A stretch of DNA of 64,000 nt from Sphingomicrobium sp. XHP0239. Its GTDB lineage: Bacteria; Pseudomonadota; Alphaproteobacteria; Sphingomonadales; Sphingomonadaceae. The notes under the pieces are model-generated. The model was not told where the DNA came from, made no database searches, and saw only the letters and a program-made list of their open reading frames with translations. Numbering within the stretch: the stretch's first letter is position 1; each line of letters opens with the position of its first letter. Positions 12,298-21,161 of the stretch are shown piece after piece. Where the stretch lies: positions 744,001-808,000 of the forward strand of contig NZ_CP154608.1 of the NCBI RefSeq assembly GCF_039555325.1. Reading direction: 5' to 3'. Both the position numbers and the translations under genes were made by a program.

Positions 12298-13626
12298 CTA
12301 GCGGAAGTCGATGATCGCGTCGCGGCGCAGGTCGCGCAGGTAGCGGCGGGCACGCATGGCGACCCGTTCGTCCACCTTCTGGTTCTCGATCTCGCGTCGG
12401 CTCGGCATGTTCACGCGCGCATCCTCGCGGCCGCAGATGACGAGCGTGGAAACCGCATCGTCGACCGCGCCGAAGGGACGAGTAGCCTGACCGATCTGCA
12501 TGTCGGCCATCATCGCCTGGAGCGCGGGCGGCAGATCGCGGATCACGATGCCGTCCTGACTGACCACGCGCCCGCCGAAATCGCTGGCGAGCCGTTCGGC
12601 CCCGCCGCAACCCTGGTTGGCGGCAGCCGCATCGGCGAAGCGGTCGAGCAGAGCCTGAATCTGGGCTTCGGGCATGTCGGCCTGCATCGGAATCGATACC
12701 TGTTTGAGGCTCAGGACCGCGTCGCGCGGATCGGCGGCCAGAATGGTGCGCTTGTCCGACAGCGTCATGATCGAATAGCCGCCGGGAATCTTGATGGGGA
12801 TCGTGACGGCGCCGACTTCCATGTTGGTGAGCGCGGTGCCCAGTTCGGCGGGAAGATCTTCGGGACGGACCCAGCCCAGAAGACCGCCGACCGCAGCATG
12901 GCTGGCTTCGGAATATTGCCGCGCGATGGCACGAAAATCGACGCCCTGCCGAAGGAGTTCGATGATCTGCTCGGCGTTGGCACGGACCTGGTCGTCGGTC
13001 GCGGGGGTGGAGGACAGAAAGATTTCGCCGACGCGATATTCGACCTGTCCCTTGTTGGCTTCCATCTTCTCGATGACCGCGTCGATCTCGTCGTCGCCGA
13101 CGCTGATGCCGCTGGCGATCTTCTTGTCCTGGAGACGGTACCAGGCGAGTTCGCCGCGGATCTGGCGGTCGAGCGAGCGCTTGGACGAACCCGATTGTTC
13201 GAGCAGGACGAGCAGTTCGGGAACCGAAACGTTGGCGTTTTCGGCCACGCGCTGCACCGAACGGTCGATGTCGGCCTGCGGAAGTTCGATTTCCTCGGCG
13301 ATCGCGGCCTGCGTCTGGAGCGTCTCGTCGATGAGGTTGCGCAGGGCCTGCTGCTGCAGACGGCGCAGATCCTCTTCGCCGATAGTCGCGTCGCTGCCGA
13401 TGAGCGACAGGGCGACCCGCTGGTCGATGTCGGTCTGGGTGATGATCTCGCCGTTCACGATGGCGGTCGCCTTCACCACCGAGGGCAGGGTGTCGCCGAA
13501 CAGCTGGATGTTCTCCGGCAGCCGGAGCCCGCTCGCGCTGTTGAAATCCTGGGCCTGCGCCGCGCCCGAAAGGCTCATGGCGCCAAGGCCCGCGAGGGCG
13601 GCGGTCATCATGGTCAATGTGTTCAT
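12298..13626 (-). CDS. surA: Periplasmic peptidyl-prolyl isomerase / chaperone SurA
   Basis: A 442-residue periplasmic chaperone. Signal peptide of ~25 residues ending ...GAAQAQD, a SurA N-terminal domain (about 45-190, ATAIVNGEIITQTDIDQRV), and a PpiC parvulin domain (about 200-300, with EASHAAVGGLLGWV). A weaker second parvulin-like region follows at about 310-420. SurA escorts outer-membrane proteins to BAM; the neighbour lptD is a classic client. It lies between lptD and pdxA on the same strand. Confidence 0.93.
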   Translation of the reverse strand: MNTLTMMTAALAGLGAMSLSGAAQAQDFNSASGLRLPENIQLFGDTLPSVVKATAIVNGEIITQTDIDQRVALSLIGSDATIGEEDLRRLQQQALRNLIDETLQTQAAIAEEIELPQADIDRSVQRVAENANVSVPELLVLLEQSGSSKRSLDRQIRGELAWYRLQDKKIASGISVGDDEIDAVIEKMEANKGQVEYRVGEIFLSSTPATDDQVRANAEQIIELLRQGVDFRAIARQYSEASHAAVGGLLGWVRPEDLPAELGTALTNMEVGAVTIPIKIPGGYSIMTLSDKRTILAADPRDAVLSLKQVSIPMQADMPEAQIQALLDRFADAAAANQGCGGAERLASDFGGRVVSQDGIVIRDLPPALQAMMADMQIGQATRPFGAVDDAVSTLVICGREDARVNMPSRREIENQKVDERVAMRARRYLRDLRRDAIIDFR

Positions 13627-13691
13627 GGTCGAAATCGAATCCCTATGGTCAATTCGTCGTTTCCAATGGGCAAGCGCGGCTGAACCTGCGC

Positions 13692-15887
13692 TTAGCGGCC
13701 GAGACCCTTCAGATTGAAGGTAACCGAAAATGTGGATCCCCGGCGGAACGCTCCGATGCGTTCATAGTCGCGTTTCCACGAAAGCCCAAGCTCGATGTAA
13801 TCATCGTCGTAAAACACGCCGATCCGGTGGCGCGCCGGTTCGAACCCGTCGGAGAGGGACAGCGGGTCCTCGGCGCTGTCGGTGAGGTCGAGCACGGTCG
13901 AGCCGAAGATCGAATAATGGTCGAGGAAATGGAAACGTCCGGCGAGACGCAGTTCTTCCTTGTCGCGCAGATCCTCGATGGTGGGGTCGATGTCGCGGTC
14001 GAGACGGAGATAGCCGATGGTGGCGTAGGTCTCGATCGTCCCGACGGTGAGATCGAGTTCGCTGCGCCGGAACGCCAGCCCGTCCTTGTCGAGGCGGTAG
14101 CGCGCGGTGAGATCGACGAAGCGGCCATAGCGGAAGCGCGTACGCCCGACGAAATCGCTCCACTGGTCGGTGAGCCCGGTGCCGTCGGGAAAGATGAGCG
14201 GCTCGTCGGTCAGGCGATAGCTTTGCCCGAGATTGGACCGGACCTGGAAATTAGGTCGGTCGAGAAGCCATTCGACACCGTAGGTCACGCGGCTGCCGTC
14301 TTCCCACCGGTCGTAGCCGGGGAAGCGGTTAAGGGCGAACAGGTTGCTGTCCTCGAGGTCGATGGCGCGCGCATCCTCGTTCGGAATGTCGAGGTTCTTG
14401 GTCGGCGGGGTGAGGACCAACTGGACGCGCGGGATGACCCGCAGCGTGCCGCCCAATGCTTCGCCGATCAGCGGCCAGCGCAGGTCGGCGGCCGCAGCGG
14501 CGATTCCGCGCGCGTTCCAGCCCTCTTCGCCGCGATAGATGGGCACGGCGGTCTCGAGCACCTCGTCGGTGTGGTAGAGATCGCCGCGCAGATAGCCCGT
14601 CAGCGTCAGTTCCTGTCCGAGCGACGTCAGCAGGCGACGGTCCCACCGGCCGAGCGCGAACGCGCGTTGCGTGTCCTGACCGTCGGTACGGAGGATGGCG
14701 AGGCTGTTGCCCTGCAGCTCGACCTGGCCACCCGCCACGGGGTCGTCGAGACGGAACCGCGCGTCGATCGCGGGCAGCGCGATCGGCAGCGTGTCCTGCA
14801 CGTCGTCGACGCGCAGGCCCTGGAACGCCCATCCGGCGATCGAGATGTAGCTGTCTTCGTCCAGTCGTTCGACGTTGACGACGTTGCGCAGGCGGTCGTC
14901 GCGGGTCAGGTCGAAGCGGCGGGTGACGGTCTTGTCGGTGGTGTAGCGAAGCGATCCGGTCGCGCGCCAATAGGGATCGAACTGGAAGCGCCCGTTGGCA
15001 TCGAAATAGCCGCGCACGTCCTCCCCGAGGCTTTCGGGCCTTGCACCGACATCGGGATTGTCGATGTCGCCGTAGGTGAGAAAGCCGCCGACCTGGAACG
15101 CGCCGCTTTCGCCGAGCTGGCGATAACGGGTCGAGAGGCCGGGAAGGTTGCCCGTGTACAGGTGCGGCGTGACGGTGACGTCGCGATTGCGGGCGAGGCG
15201 GCGGTAGTAAGGGAAGCTGAGCTCCAGCCCGTTGACGCCCGAAATGCTGACGTCGGGGATCATGAAGCCGCTGGTGCCGCCAAGCGGACCCGGATCGCCG
15301 ATCGAGAAGACCGGCAGGAGCGGGAGGTCGAGCCCGAAGATGTGCAAGCGCCCCCCGCGGAACGTCAGTCGACCCGTGTCTTCCTCGCGGATGACCTGCG
15401 CTGCGGTGATGCGCCAGGACAGTCCGTCGCAGTCGGCCGCACAGGGCGAGTAGGCCGCATTGTCGACGATGAAGTCGCCGTCCTCGCTCCGCCCCTGCTC
15501 GCCCGCCACGCGGCCGCCGGTTTCTAGCGCGAGGAGGAAATTCTCGATGCTGGCCGCCTCGAGCGTTTCGTCGAGGAGGACGCTGTCCCCGACCAGTCGG
15601 TCGCCGGTCGGGGCGAGCAATACGACGTTCCCGCTGGCGATGATCGTGCCCGCGACCCGATCCCAGACGAGGCGGTCGGCGGCCAGCGCGTATCCGTCCT
15701 GCCGCACCCGCACCTGCCCCGCCGCGGTCACGGTATCGACGTTGGCGTCGTAGATGATCTCGTCGGCGTTGAAGGCGAGTTCGCTACCGGGCAGCGCGAC
15801 GGGGGTCAGATCCTCGCCGATGTCCTGCGCGACGGCCGTCGAAGGCAGCGCAGCGAGGCCGAGCGCCACCCCTGCGAGCCACCGCAT
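13692..15887 (-). CDS. lptD: LPS-assembly outer-membrane protein LptD
   Basis: LptD inserts lipopolysaccharide into the outer leaflet of the outer membrane. From the ATG at 15887 it has 731 residues: signal peptide (MRWLAGVALGLAALP to AVAQ), an OstA/LptA-like jellyroll (about 35-160, with AAGQVRVRQDG and ASGNVVL), and a C-terminal beta-barrel ending in GLGR. Conserved SYSPCAADC-like cysteines (YSPCAADCDG) fit the disulfides of LptD. An ATG at 15908 in frame is an alternative start; 15887 has GAGGG five bases upstream. First gene of the lptD-surA-pdxA-rsmA run. Confidence 0.94.
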   Translation of the reverse strand: MRWLAGVALGLAALPSTAVAQDIGEDLTPVALPGSELAFNADEIIYDANVDTVTAAGQVRVRQDGYALAADRLVWDRVAGTIIASGNVVLLAPTGDRLVGDSVLLDETLEAASIENFLLALETGGRVAGEQGRSEDGDFIVDNAAYSPCAADCDGLSWRITAAQVIREEDTGRLTFRGGRLHIFGLDLPLLPVFSIGDPGPLGGTSGFMIPDVSISGVNGLELSFPYYRRLARNRDVTVTPHLYTGNLPGLSTRYRQLGESGAFQVGGFLTYGDIDNPDVGARPESLGEDVRGYFDANGRFQFDPYWRATGSLRYTTDKTVTRRFDLTRDDRLRNVVNVERLDEDSYISIAGWAFQGLRVDDVQDTLPIALPAIDARFRLDDPVAGGQVELQGNSLAILRTDGQDTQRAFALGRWDRRLLTSLGQELTLTGYLRGDLYHTDEVLETAVPIYRGEEGWNARGIAAAAADLRWPLIGEALGGTLRVIPRVQLVLTPPTKNLDIPNEDARAIDLEDSNLFALNRFPGYDRWEDGSRVTYGVEWLLDRPNFQVRSNLGQSYRLTDEPLIFPDGTGLTDQWSDFVGRTRFRYGRFVDLTARYRLDKDGLAFRRSELDLTVGTIETYATIGYLRLDRDIDPTIEDLRDKEELRLAGRFHFLDHYSIFGSTVLDLTDSAEDPLSLSDGFEPARHRIGVFYDDDYIELGLSWKRDYERIGAFRRGSTFSVTFNLKGLGR

Positions 15888-15951
15888 CCTATCCCTCGAA
15901 CCGCTCATGATCAGGCCTATGCCCGCTTCGCCGGTGAGCGGCAATCCGCCT

Positions 15952-15979
15952 TTGCCTTTTCGCGCTCACCCGTTCTAAG
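15952..15979 (+). promoter_or_regulatory. Candidate sigma-70 promoter for pepA
   Basis: TTGCCT and TCTAAG separated by 16 bases, about 50 bases before the pepA start in the lptD/pepA divergent gap. Weak by matches to consensus; position is the main support. Confidence 0.3.
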
Positions 15980-16030
15980 ACGCACGCGAACGGCCGATCG
16001 GCCCGATGTTTCAGACCAGAGGTATTTTCC

Positions 16031-17476
16031 ATGCAGATCCGCTTCGCTTCCGCTCTTCCCGACGGCGACTACACGCTCGTCCTTCCCGCCACCGGTGCCG
16101 ACGACGACGCCGTCGGTGCGTGGAAGGGGGTCGCGAAAAGCCTCGAGAAGCAGCGGTTCGAGGGCAAGGCCGGGAAGGCGGCGACGGCCTACGATCCCGA
16201 TGACGGACGCCGGATCCTGGTGGTCGGGATCGGCGCGGGGAAGGATCATGACGCCGAGGTCATCGGCGCGACGCTCGCCAAGCATCTGCTGACGTCGGGA
16301 GAAACCCACGCCGTCGTCGATCTGCGCGACAAGGACGTCGAGGCCGACCATGCCGCCCGCATCGCGCTGGGCGCGGTGGTGCGCGGATGGCGTTTCGATC
16401 GCCGTACCAAGCGCAAGAAGAGCGAGGAGATCTCGCTCGAGACGGTGACGATCGTCGGCGCGCCCAAGGGAACCGAGGATCGGTGGACGAACCGGTGGGA
16501 GCCGTTGTCGCGCGGCCTCGCGCTGACACGCGAGTTGGTCACCGAGCCGGCCAACATCATCTACCCCGAAAGCTTCGTCGACCGCGTCAAGGAACATGCC
16601 GAGGGCACCGGCCTGGTGATCGAGACTCTCGGGAAGGAAGAGATGGAGAAGCTGGGCATGGGCGCGCTGCTCGGCGTCAGCCAGGGTTCGGTCAAACCGC
16701 CGCGTCTGCTGGTCCTCAAGTGGATGGGCGGCGAGGGCGACGATACGCCCACCATGCTGGTCGGGAAGGGTGTCACCTTCGATACGGGCGGCATCTCGAT
16801 GAAGCCGCCGCAGGGCATGGAATCGATGAAGTGGGACATGGGCGGCGCGGGGGCGGTCGCGGGTGCCATGCTCGCGATCGCGGGGCGCAAGGCGAAAGCC
16901 AACATCGTGGGCCTGTGCGGGCTGGTCGAGAACATGCCCGACGGCAATGCGCAGCGCCCCGGCGACGTCGTGACCAGCATGTCGGGTCAGACGATCGAGG
17001 TCATCAACACCGACGCGGAAGGGCGCCTCGTCCTGTGCGATGCGCTGACCTACGGACAGCAGGAATATAATCCCGAGACGATCATCGACCTCGCCACCCT
17101 CACCGGTGCGATGGTCATCGCGCTGGGCAACGAACAGGCGGGTTTTTTCACCAACAGCGACGACCTGGCCGCGACGCTGACGGAAACGGGCAAGACGTCG
17201 GGCGACAAGCTGTGGCGGATGCCGCTCGGCGAAGGGTACGACCGTCTGCTCGATACGCCGATCTCGGACATGAAGAATGTGGGCCCGCGCGAGGCGGGTT
17301 CGATCACGGCCGCGCAGTTCCTGCAGCGGTTCATCGACGATGGCGTCAAATGGGCGCACCTCGACATCGCGGGCATGGCATGGAGCGGCAAGCCGCGCGC
17401 CAAGATCGACAAGGGCGCGACGGGCTTCGGCGTGCGCTTGCTCGATCTCTACGTCGAAGAGCATTGCGAGGGATAA
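16031..17476 (+). CDS. pepA: Leucyl aminopeptidase
   Basis: A 481-residue M17 leucine aminopeptidase, a hexameric two-metal enzyme that trims N-terminal residues and in some bacteria also binds DNA. The family signature NTDAEGRLVLCDAL is intact, as are the metal-binding GKGVTFDTGG block and the active-site lysine/arginine context. Start at 16031 with AGAGG ten bases upstream. holC follows at once, a common alphaproteobacterial pair. Confidence 0.97.
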   Translation: MQIRFASALPDGDYTLVLPATGADDDAVGAWKGVAKSLEKQRFEGKAGKAATAYDPDDGRRILVVGIGAGKDHDAEVIGATLAKHLLTSGETHAVVDLRDKDVEADHAARIALGAVVRGWRFDRRTKRKKSEEISLETVTIVGAPKGTEDRWTNRWEPLSRGLALTRELVTEPANIIYPESFVDRVKEHAEGTGLVIETLGKEEMEKLGMGALLGVSQGSVKPPRLLVLKWMGGEGDDTPTMLVGKGVTFDTGGISMKPPQGMESMKWDMGGAGAVAGAMLAIAGRKAKANIVGLCGLVENMPDGNAQRPGDVVTSMSGQTIEVINTDAEGRLVLCDALTYGQQEYNPETIIDLATLTGAMVIALGNEQAGFFTNSDDLAATLTETGKTSGDKLWRMPLGEGYDRLLDTPISDMKNVGPREAGSITAAQFLQRFIDDGVKWAHLDIAGMAWSGKPRAKIDKGATGFGVRLLDLYVEEHCEG

Positions 17477-17480
17477 AGCG

Positions 17481-17921
17481 CTGCGCGTCGATTTCTATCA
17501 GCTCGACGATGCAGCGGCGGGGGCGGCCATTCTCGCCGCCATCGCGGGCAAGTTGCTGGACGGGGGAGATCGCCTGCTCGTGACCAGTGCCGACGAGGCG
17601 CAGCTCGCGACCCTCGACCGTTCCTTGTGGACGCACACCCCCGACAGTTTCCTGGCGCATGGTCGCGAAGGCGGGCCGCGCGACGTGGATCAGCCGATCC
17701 TGCTGTCGACCCGAACGGTCGCGCCGAACGGTGCGCGCAACATCGCGCTCGCCGACGGGGAGTGGCGCCCTGCGGCACTGGGGTTCGATCGCGCCTTCAT
17801 GCTGTTCGATGGGGAGACGATCGAGGCGGCGCGTGTCGCATGGAAGGAGCTTGGCGACGAAAAGGGCGTCGAGCGACATTACTGGGCGCGCGAGGATGGA
17901 AAGTGGGTGCAGCGCGCCTGA
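17481..17921 (+). CDS. holC: DNA polymerase III chi subunit, apparent CTG start
   Basis: HolC/chi, 146 residues, links the clamp-loader (through psi) to single-strand binding protein. Visible are the family start RVDFYQL, WTHTPDSFLAHG, and the C-terminal EWRPAALGFDRAFMLFD block. No in-frame ATG, GTG or TTG exists near the conserved N-terminus; the codon at the expected position (17481) is CTG, preceded by GAGGGA eight bases upstream. Hence the start is either a genuine CTG or a mutated ATG. It lies four bases after pepA. Length matches the family. Confidence 0.85.
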   Translation: MRVDFYQLDDAAAGAAILAAIAGKLLDGGDRLLVTSADEAQLATLDRSLWTHTPDSFLAHGREGGPRDVDQPILLSTRTVAPNGARNIALADGEWRPAALGFDRAFMLFDGETIEAARVAWKELGDEKGVERHYWAREDGKWVQRA

Positions 17922-17990
17922 CGCTTGCGCGGGCAGCGGCGGGCGGGTAGGGGGCGCGCGCAACAGCCCCCCTTCATCCGGAGACATATC

Positions 17991-18413
17991 ATGGCGGTCA
18001 CCCGCACCTTTTCGATCATCAAACCCGACGCCACCCGCCGCAACCTGACCGGCGCGGTCACCAAGATGCTGGAAGAAGCCGGCCTGCGCGTTGTCGCTTC
18101 CAAGCGCATCCAGATGACCGAGGAGCAGGCCAAGGGCTTCTACGAAGTCCACAAGGAGCGCCCCTTCTACGACGATCTCGTCTCGTTCATGACCTCGGGC
18201 CCGGTCGTGGTCCAAGTTCTCGAGGGCGAGGACGCCGTGAAGCGCAACCGCGACATCATGGGCGCGACCAATCCGGCCGACGCCGACGAAGGCACGATCC
18301 GCCGCGAACACGCCGAATCGATCGAAGCCAATTCGGTCCACGGATCGGACAGCGAAGAGAATGCCGCGAACGAAATCGCCTTTTTCTTCGACGAAAGCGA
18401 AATTGTCGGCTAA
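17991..18413 (+). CDS. ndk: Nucleoside-diphosphate kinase
   Basis: A 140-residue NDK that transfers the gamma phosphate of ATP to NDPs through a phosphohistidine. The active-site signature NSVHGSD near residue 117 and the nucleotide-binding [10 protein letters not shown] start are intact. The start at 17991 has GGAG seven bases upstream. A strong terminator lies 25 bases after the stop. Confidence 0.98.
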   Translation: MAVTRTFSIIKPDATRRNLTGAVTKMLEEAGLRVVASKRIQMTEEQAKGFYEVHKERPFYDDLVSFMTSGPVVVQVLEGEDAVKRNRDIMGATNPADADEGTIRREHAESIEANSVHGSDSEENAANEIAFFFDESEIVG

Positions 18414-18438
18414 GAGACTCTCATTAACTCGTGCCATG

Positions 18439-18474
18439 GGGGTCGCAGGGTCGTGCCTGCGGCCCCTTTCTTTT
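18439..18474 (+). terminator. Rho-independent terminator after ndk
   Basis: GGGGTCGCAGG pairs with CCTGCGGCCCC (one G-U pair) around a 6-base loop, followed by TTTCTTTT. Good stem and T-run 25 bases past the ndk stop. Confidence 0.9.
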
Positions 18475-18538
18475 GGGATGGGGCACTTGAGCGGAACTGC
18501 GGTCCCAGCCTTCCGTTGCGTTTCTAAAGGAGACGCAA

Positions 18539-19081
18539 ATGCCCCGAATTCTTTCGATCAACGGCTCGATCCGCAGCGGGAGTTTCAATCAGGCGGTGCT
18601 CGATGCCGCCGTCGAACTCGCGCCTGAAGGGATGCAGATCGACTCGCACTCGCTCGCCGACGTCGAGCCGTTCAACGAGGACGTCGAGGACAATCCGCCG
18701 CCCGGCGCCGCGGCACTGATTGCGGCGGCCAAGGGCGTCGATGGCATCCTGATCGGCAATCCGGAATACAATCATTCGCTTTCGGGCGTGCTGAAGAACG
18801 CGCTCGACTGGCTCAGCCGTCCGTCGGCGGGACAGCCGCTGAAAGACCTGCCGGCGATGTCGGTCGGCGCCACCCCCGGGCCGACTGCGACGGCGCGGGC
18901 GAGTGCGCACCTGCGCGTCGTGGCCTGGACCATCGGCATGCGGTTGTGGCCGGGACCCGAGGTGCTGGTCGGCAATTGCAAGGACAAGATCGAGGACGGC
19001 AAGCTGACCGACGAGGATTCGCGCAAGTTTCTTTCGAAGTCGCTGAAAAGCTTCGCCGACTGGATCGAGCGCTTGTCCTAG
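18539..19081 (+). CDS. NADPH-dependent FMN reductase family protein
   Basis: A 180-residue flavodoxin-fold oxidoreductase (ChrR/SsuE/azoreductase-like). The FMN phosphate loop GSIRSGSFNQAV is at residues ~9-20 and the second flavin loop NPEYNHSLSGVLKNALDW at about 76-93. Such enzymes reduce free FMN, quinones, azo dyes or chromate; the substrate is not resolved here. Start at 18539 with AAAGGAG. The TAG stop shares CTAG with the convergent purN stop. Confidence 0.9.
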   Translation: MPRILSINGSIRSGSFNQAVLDAAVELAPEGMQIDSHSLADVEPFNEDVEDNPPPGAAALIAAAKGVDGILIGNPEYNHSLSGVLKNALDWLSRPSAGQPLKDLPAMSVGATPGPTATARASAHLRVVAWTIGMRLWPGPEVLVGNCKDKIEDGKLTDEDSRKFLSKSLKSFADWIERLS

Positions 19082-20037
19082 AAGGCGTCGGCGGCGCGCT
19101 GCAGCTTCGTCAGACGAGCGGGCGCGCAGATCGACCAGCTTTTGCGAAGCCAGTGATCGACATGGTCCCAGTCGGTGCGCGGGGAATCGACTCGCAACCC
19201 GATCCAGTCCGACGGCCCGTAATAGGCTGGACGGAAATAGAGGTCGGGATCGGCGTCGATCAGGGCGGCCATCTCGTCCTGTCCGCTGGTCTTGACGAGT
19301 ACGGCGACATGGTCCTCGCCGTGATGCCGGTTCCACAGGATCGCGAAGAACTTGCCCGACGATTTGGGCCCGACGCGCCATGCGGGGGCGCCATGACTGG
19401 TCTTCGCCGTCGTTTCGGGTAGCGAAAGAGCGCGAGCCTCGATCTGCCTTTCGATCCAGGCAGCGTCGGAGAAGCGCGCGAAATGGTCGCGGAGAACGCG
19501 CGGGTAGAGCTGATGTTCGGCGAGCAGAACGCGCGCGGCGAGGGTGTCCGGCGTATCGTCGGGAAGAACCGCGACCTCGATCGCACCGAGGACCTCGCCT
19601 GCATCCAGCTCGCTCGTCACATGATGAACGCTGGCGCCGCTGACCGTATCGCCCGCCGCGAGAACCCGCTGGTGGACGTCGGTGCCCTTGTAGGCGGGGA
19701 GAAGCGACGGGTGGATATTGTAGATCCGACCCTTCCAGCGATCGAGGAAATCATCGGGAATGATCCGCATGAAACCAGCGCAGGCGATCGCGTCGGCGCC
19801 ATGCCTTTCAAGGGTTTGGTCGAGCTGGTCCCAAAATGTCGGGTCCTTTCCGTCCAGACGGGCGGTCGGGATATGTTCCGCCTCCGCGAGGTCGAAGCCC
19901 GCGGCTTTCGGCTTGTTGCCCGCGACGAGCGCGATCTCGAAGGGGCAGTCGTCATCCTTGGCCGCATAGAGAAGCGCCGCCATGTTGCTCCCGCGTCCCG
20001 ACACGAGGACGGCGAGACGAACGCGTTCAGCCTTCAT
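19078..20037 (-). CDS. purN: Phosphoribosylglycinamide formyltransferase fused to a YjbR/MmcQ-like domain
   Basis: A 319-residue protein in one open frame. Residues 1-~192 are PurN, the 10-formyl-THF-dependent third step of purine synthesis: [10 protein letters not shown], catalytic [14 protein letters not shown] (Asn107 and His109) and Asp145 in ELDAGEVLG. Residues ~195-310 match the YjbR/MmcQ (DUF419) fold: [48 protein letters not shown] and the tail [13 protein letters not shown]. Stand-alone PurN is usually about 190-215 residues. The start overlaps purM by 11 bases, so PurM supplies PurN's neighbour enzyme in purine synthesis. The role of the second domain is unknown. Confidence 0.93.
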   Translation of the reverse strand: MKAERVRLAVLVSGRGSNMAALLYAAKDDDCPFEIALVAGNKPKAAGFDLAEAEHIPTARLDGKDPTFWDQLDQTLERHGADAIACAGFMRIIPDDFLDRWKGRIYNIHPSLLPAYKGTDVHQRVLAAGDTVSGASVHHVTSELDAGEVLGAIEVAVLPDDTPDTLAARVLLAEHQLYPRVLRDHFARFSDAAWIERQIEARALSLPETTAKTSHGAPAWRVGPKSSGKFFAILWNRHHGEDHVAVLVKTSGQDEMAALIDADPDLYFRPAYYGPSDWIGLRVDSPRTDWDHVDHWLRKSWSICAPARLTKLQRAADAF

Positions 20038-21094
20038 GCGTCGCCGACCAGCCGTCGCCGGAAACGGTGCAGCCTCTCTTCCCTTCGCGCACGTCGCCGA
20101 TGCGATGCGTCTCGACGCCCGCGCGGCCGAGCGCCAGAGCGACGTCGTCCGCTCCAGCCGCGGGAACGATCGCGACCATCCCGATCCCGCAGTTGAAGGT
20201 GCGCGCCATTTCCTCTTCGCTCACCCGGCCGCCGCGTTGCAGCATGGCGAACAGGGGCGAGCGCTCCCATGAGGTCATGTCGACGTGGGCATGGCAACCG
20301 TCGGGAAGACTGCGCGGGATGTTTTCCAGCAGGCCCCCGCCGGTGATGTGCGCGAGCGCGTGGACATGGCCGCTGCGGATCGGGTCGAGCAGCGCGCGCA
20401 CGTAGATGCGGGTCGGAGCGAGCAACGCCTCGCCGAGGTTGCGATCGTCGCCTTCGACAGGCGTGTCGAGCGACCAGCCTTCGCGTTCGATGATCCGGCG
20501 CACGAGCGAAAAGCCGTTGGAGTGGACGCCGTTCGACGCCAGTCCCAGCAGCGCGTCGCCGGGTGCCACGCGCGTCCCGTCGAGAAGCTGGCCGCGCTCG
20601 ACCGCACCGACGCAGAAGCCGGCGAGATCGTAGTCGCCGTCCGAATACATTCCCGGCATTTCCGCCGTCTCGCCCCCGATCAGGGCGCAACCCGCCTCGC
20701 TGCAACCGTCAGCGATCGAGGCGACGACGCTGGCGGCCGTTTCCCGGTCGAGCGCGCCGGTGGCGTAATAGTCGAGAAAGAAGAGCGGTTCGGCGCCTTG
20801 CACGATGAGGTCGTTGACGCACATCGCGACGAGATCGATGCCCACACCCGAGTGGTCGCCAGCCTCGATCGCCAGCTTGAGCTTCGTGCCCACGCCATCG
20901 TTCGCCGCGACCAGGAGGGGATCGACGAAGCCGGCCGCCTTCAGGTCGAACAGTCCGCCAAAACCGCCGAGAGCGGCATCGGCGCCGGGCCGCGCGGTCT
21001 GGCGGGCGAGAGGGGCGATGGTCTTGACGAGCGCATTGCCCGCTTCGATCGAAACACCGGCATCGGCGTAGGTCAGGGGCTTGTCGTCGCTCAT
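20027..21094 (-). CDS. purM: Phosphoribosylformylglycinamidine cyclo-ligase
   Basis: PurM (AIR synthetase), 355 residues, ATP-dependent ring closure in step five of purine synthesis. Motifs: [12 protein letters not shown] at the N-terminus, the ATP-site [22 protein letters not shown], and the C-terminal [12 protein letters not shown]. It is the first gene of purM-purN and is divergent from the HMA-like gene across 67 bases. Confidence 0.97.
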   Translation of the reverse strand: MSDDKPLTYADAGVSIEAGNALVKTIAPLARQTARPGADAALGGFGGLFDLKAAGFVDPLLVAANDGVGTKLKLAIEAGDHSGVGIDLVAMCVNDLIVQGAEPLFFLDYYATGALDRETAASVVASIADGCSEAGCALIGGETAEMPGMYSDGDYDLAGFCVGAVERGQLLDGTRVAPGDALLGLASNGVHSNGFSLVRRIIEREGWSLDTPVEGDDRNLGEALLAPTRIYVRALLDPIRSGHVHALAHITGGGLLENIPRSLPDGCHAHVDMTSWERSPLFAMLQRGGRVSEEEMARTFNCGIGMVAIVPAAGADDVALALGRAGVETHRIGDVREGKRGCTVSGDGWSATHEG

Positions 21095-21161
21095 GGGGGT
21101 GAGGGGCTAGCGACAAGACGCTTGGATTTCCATTCCCAAATCGCCACAAGGCGGGCCGATC

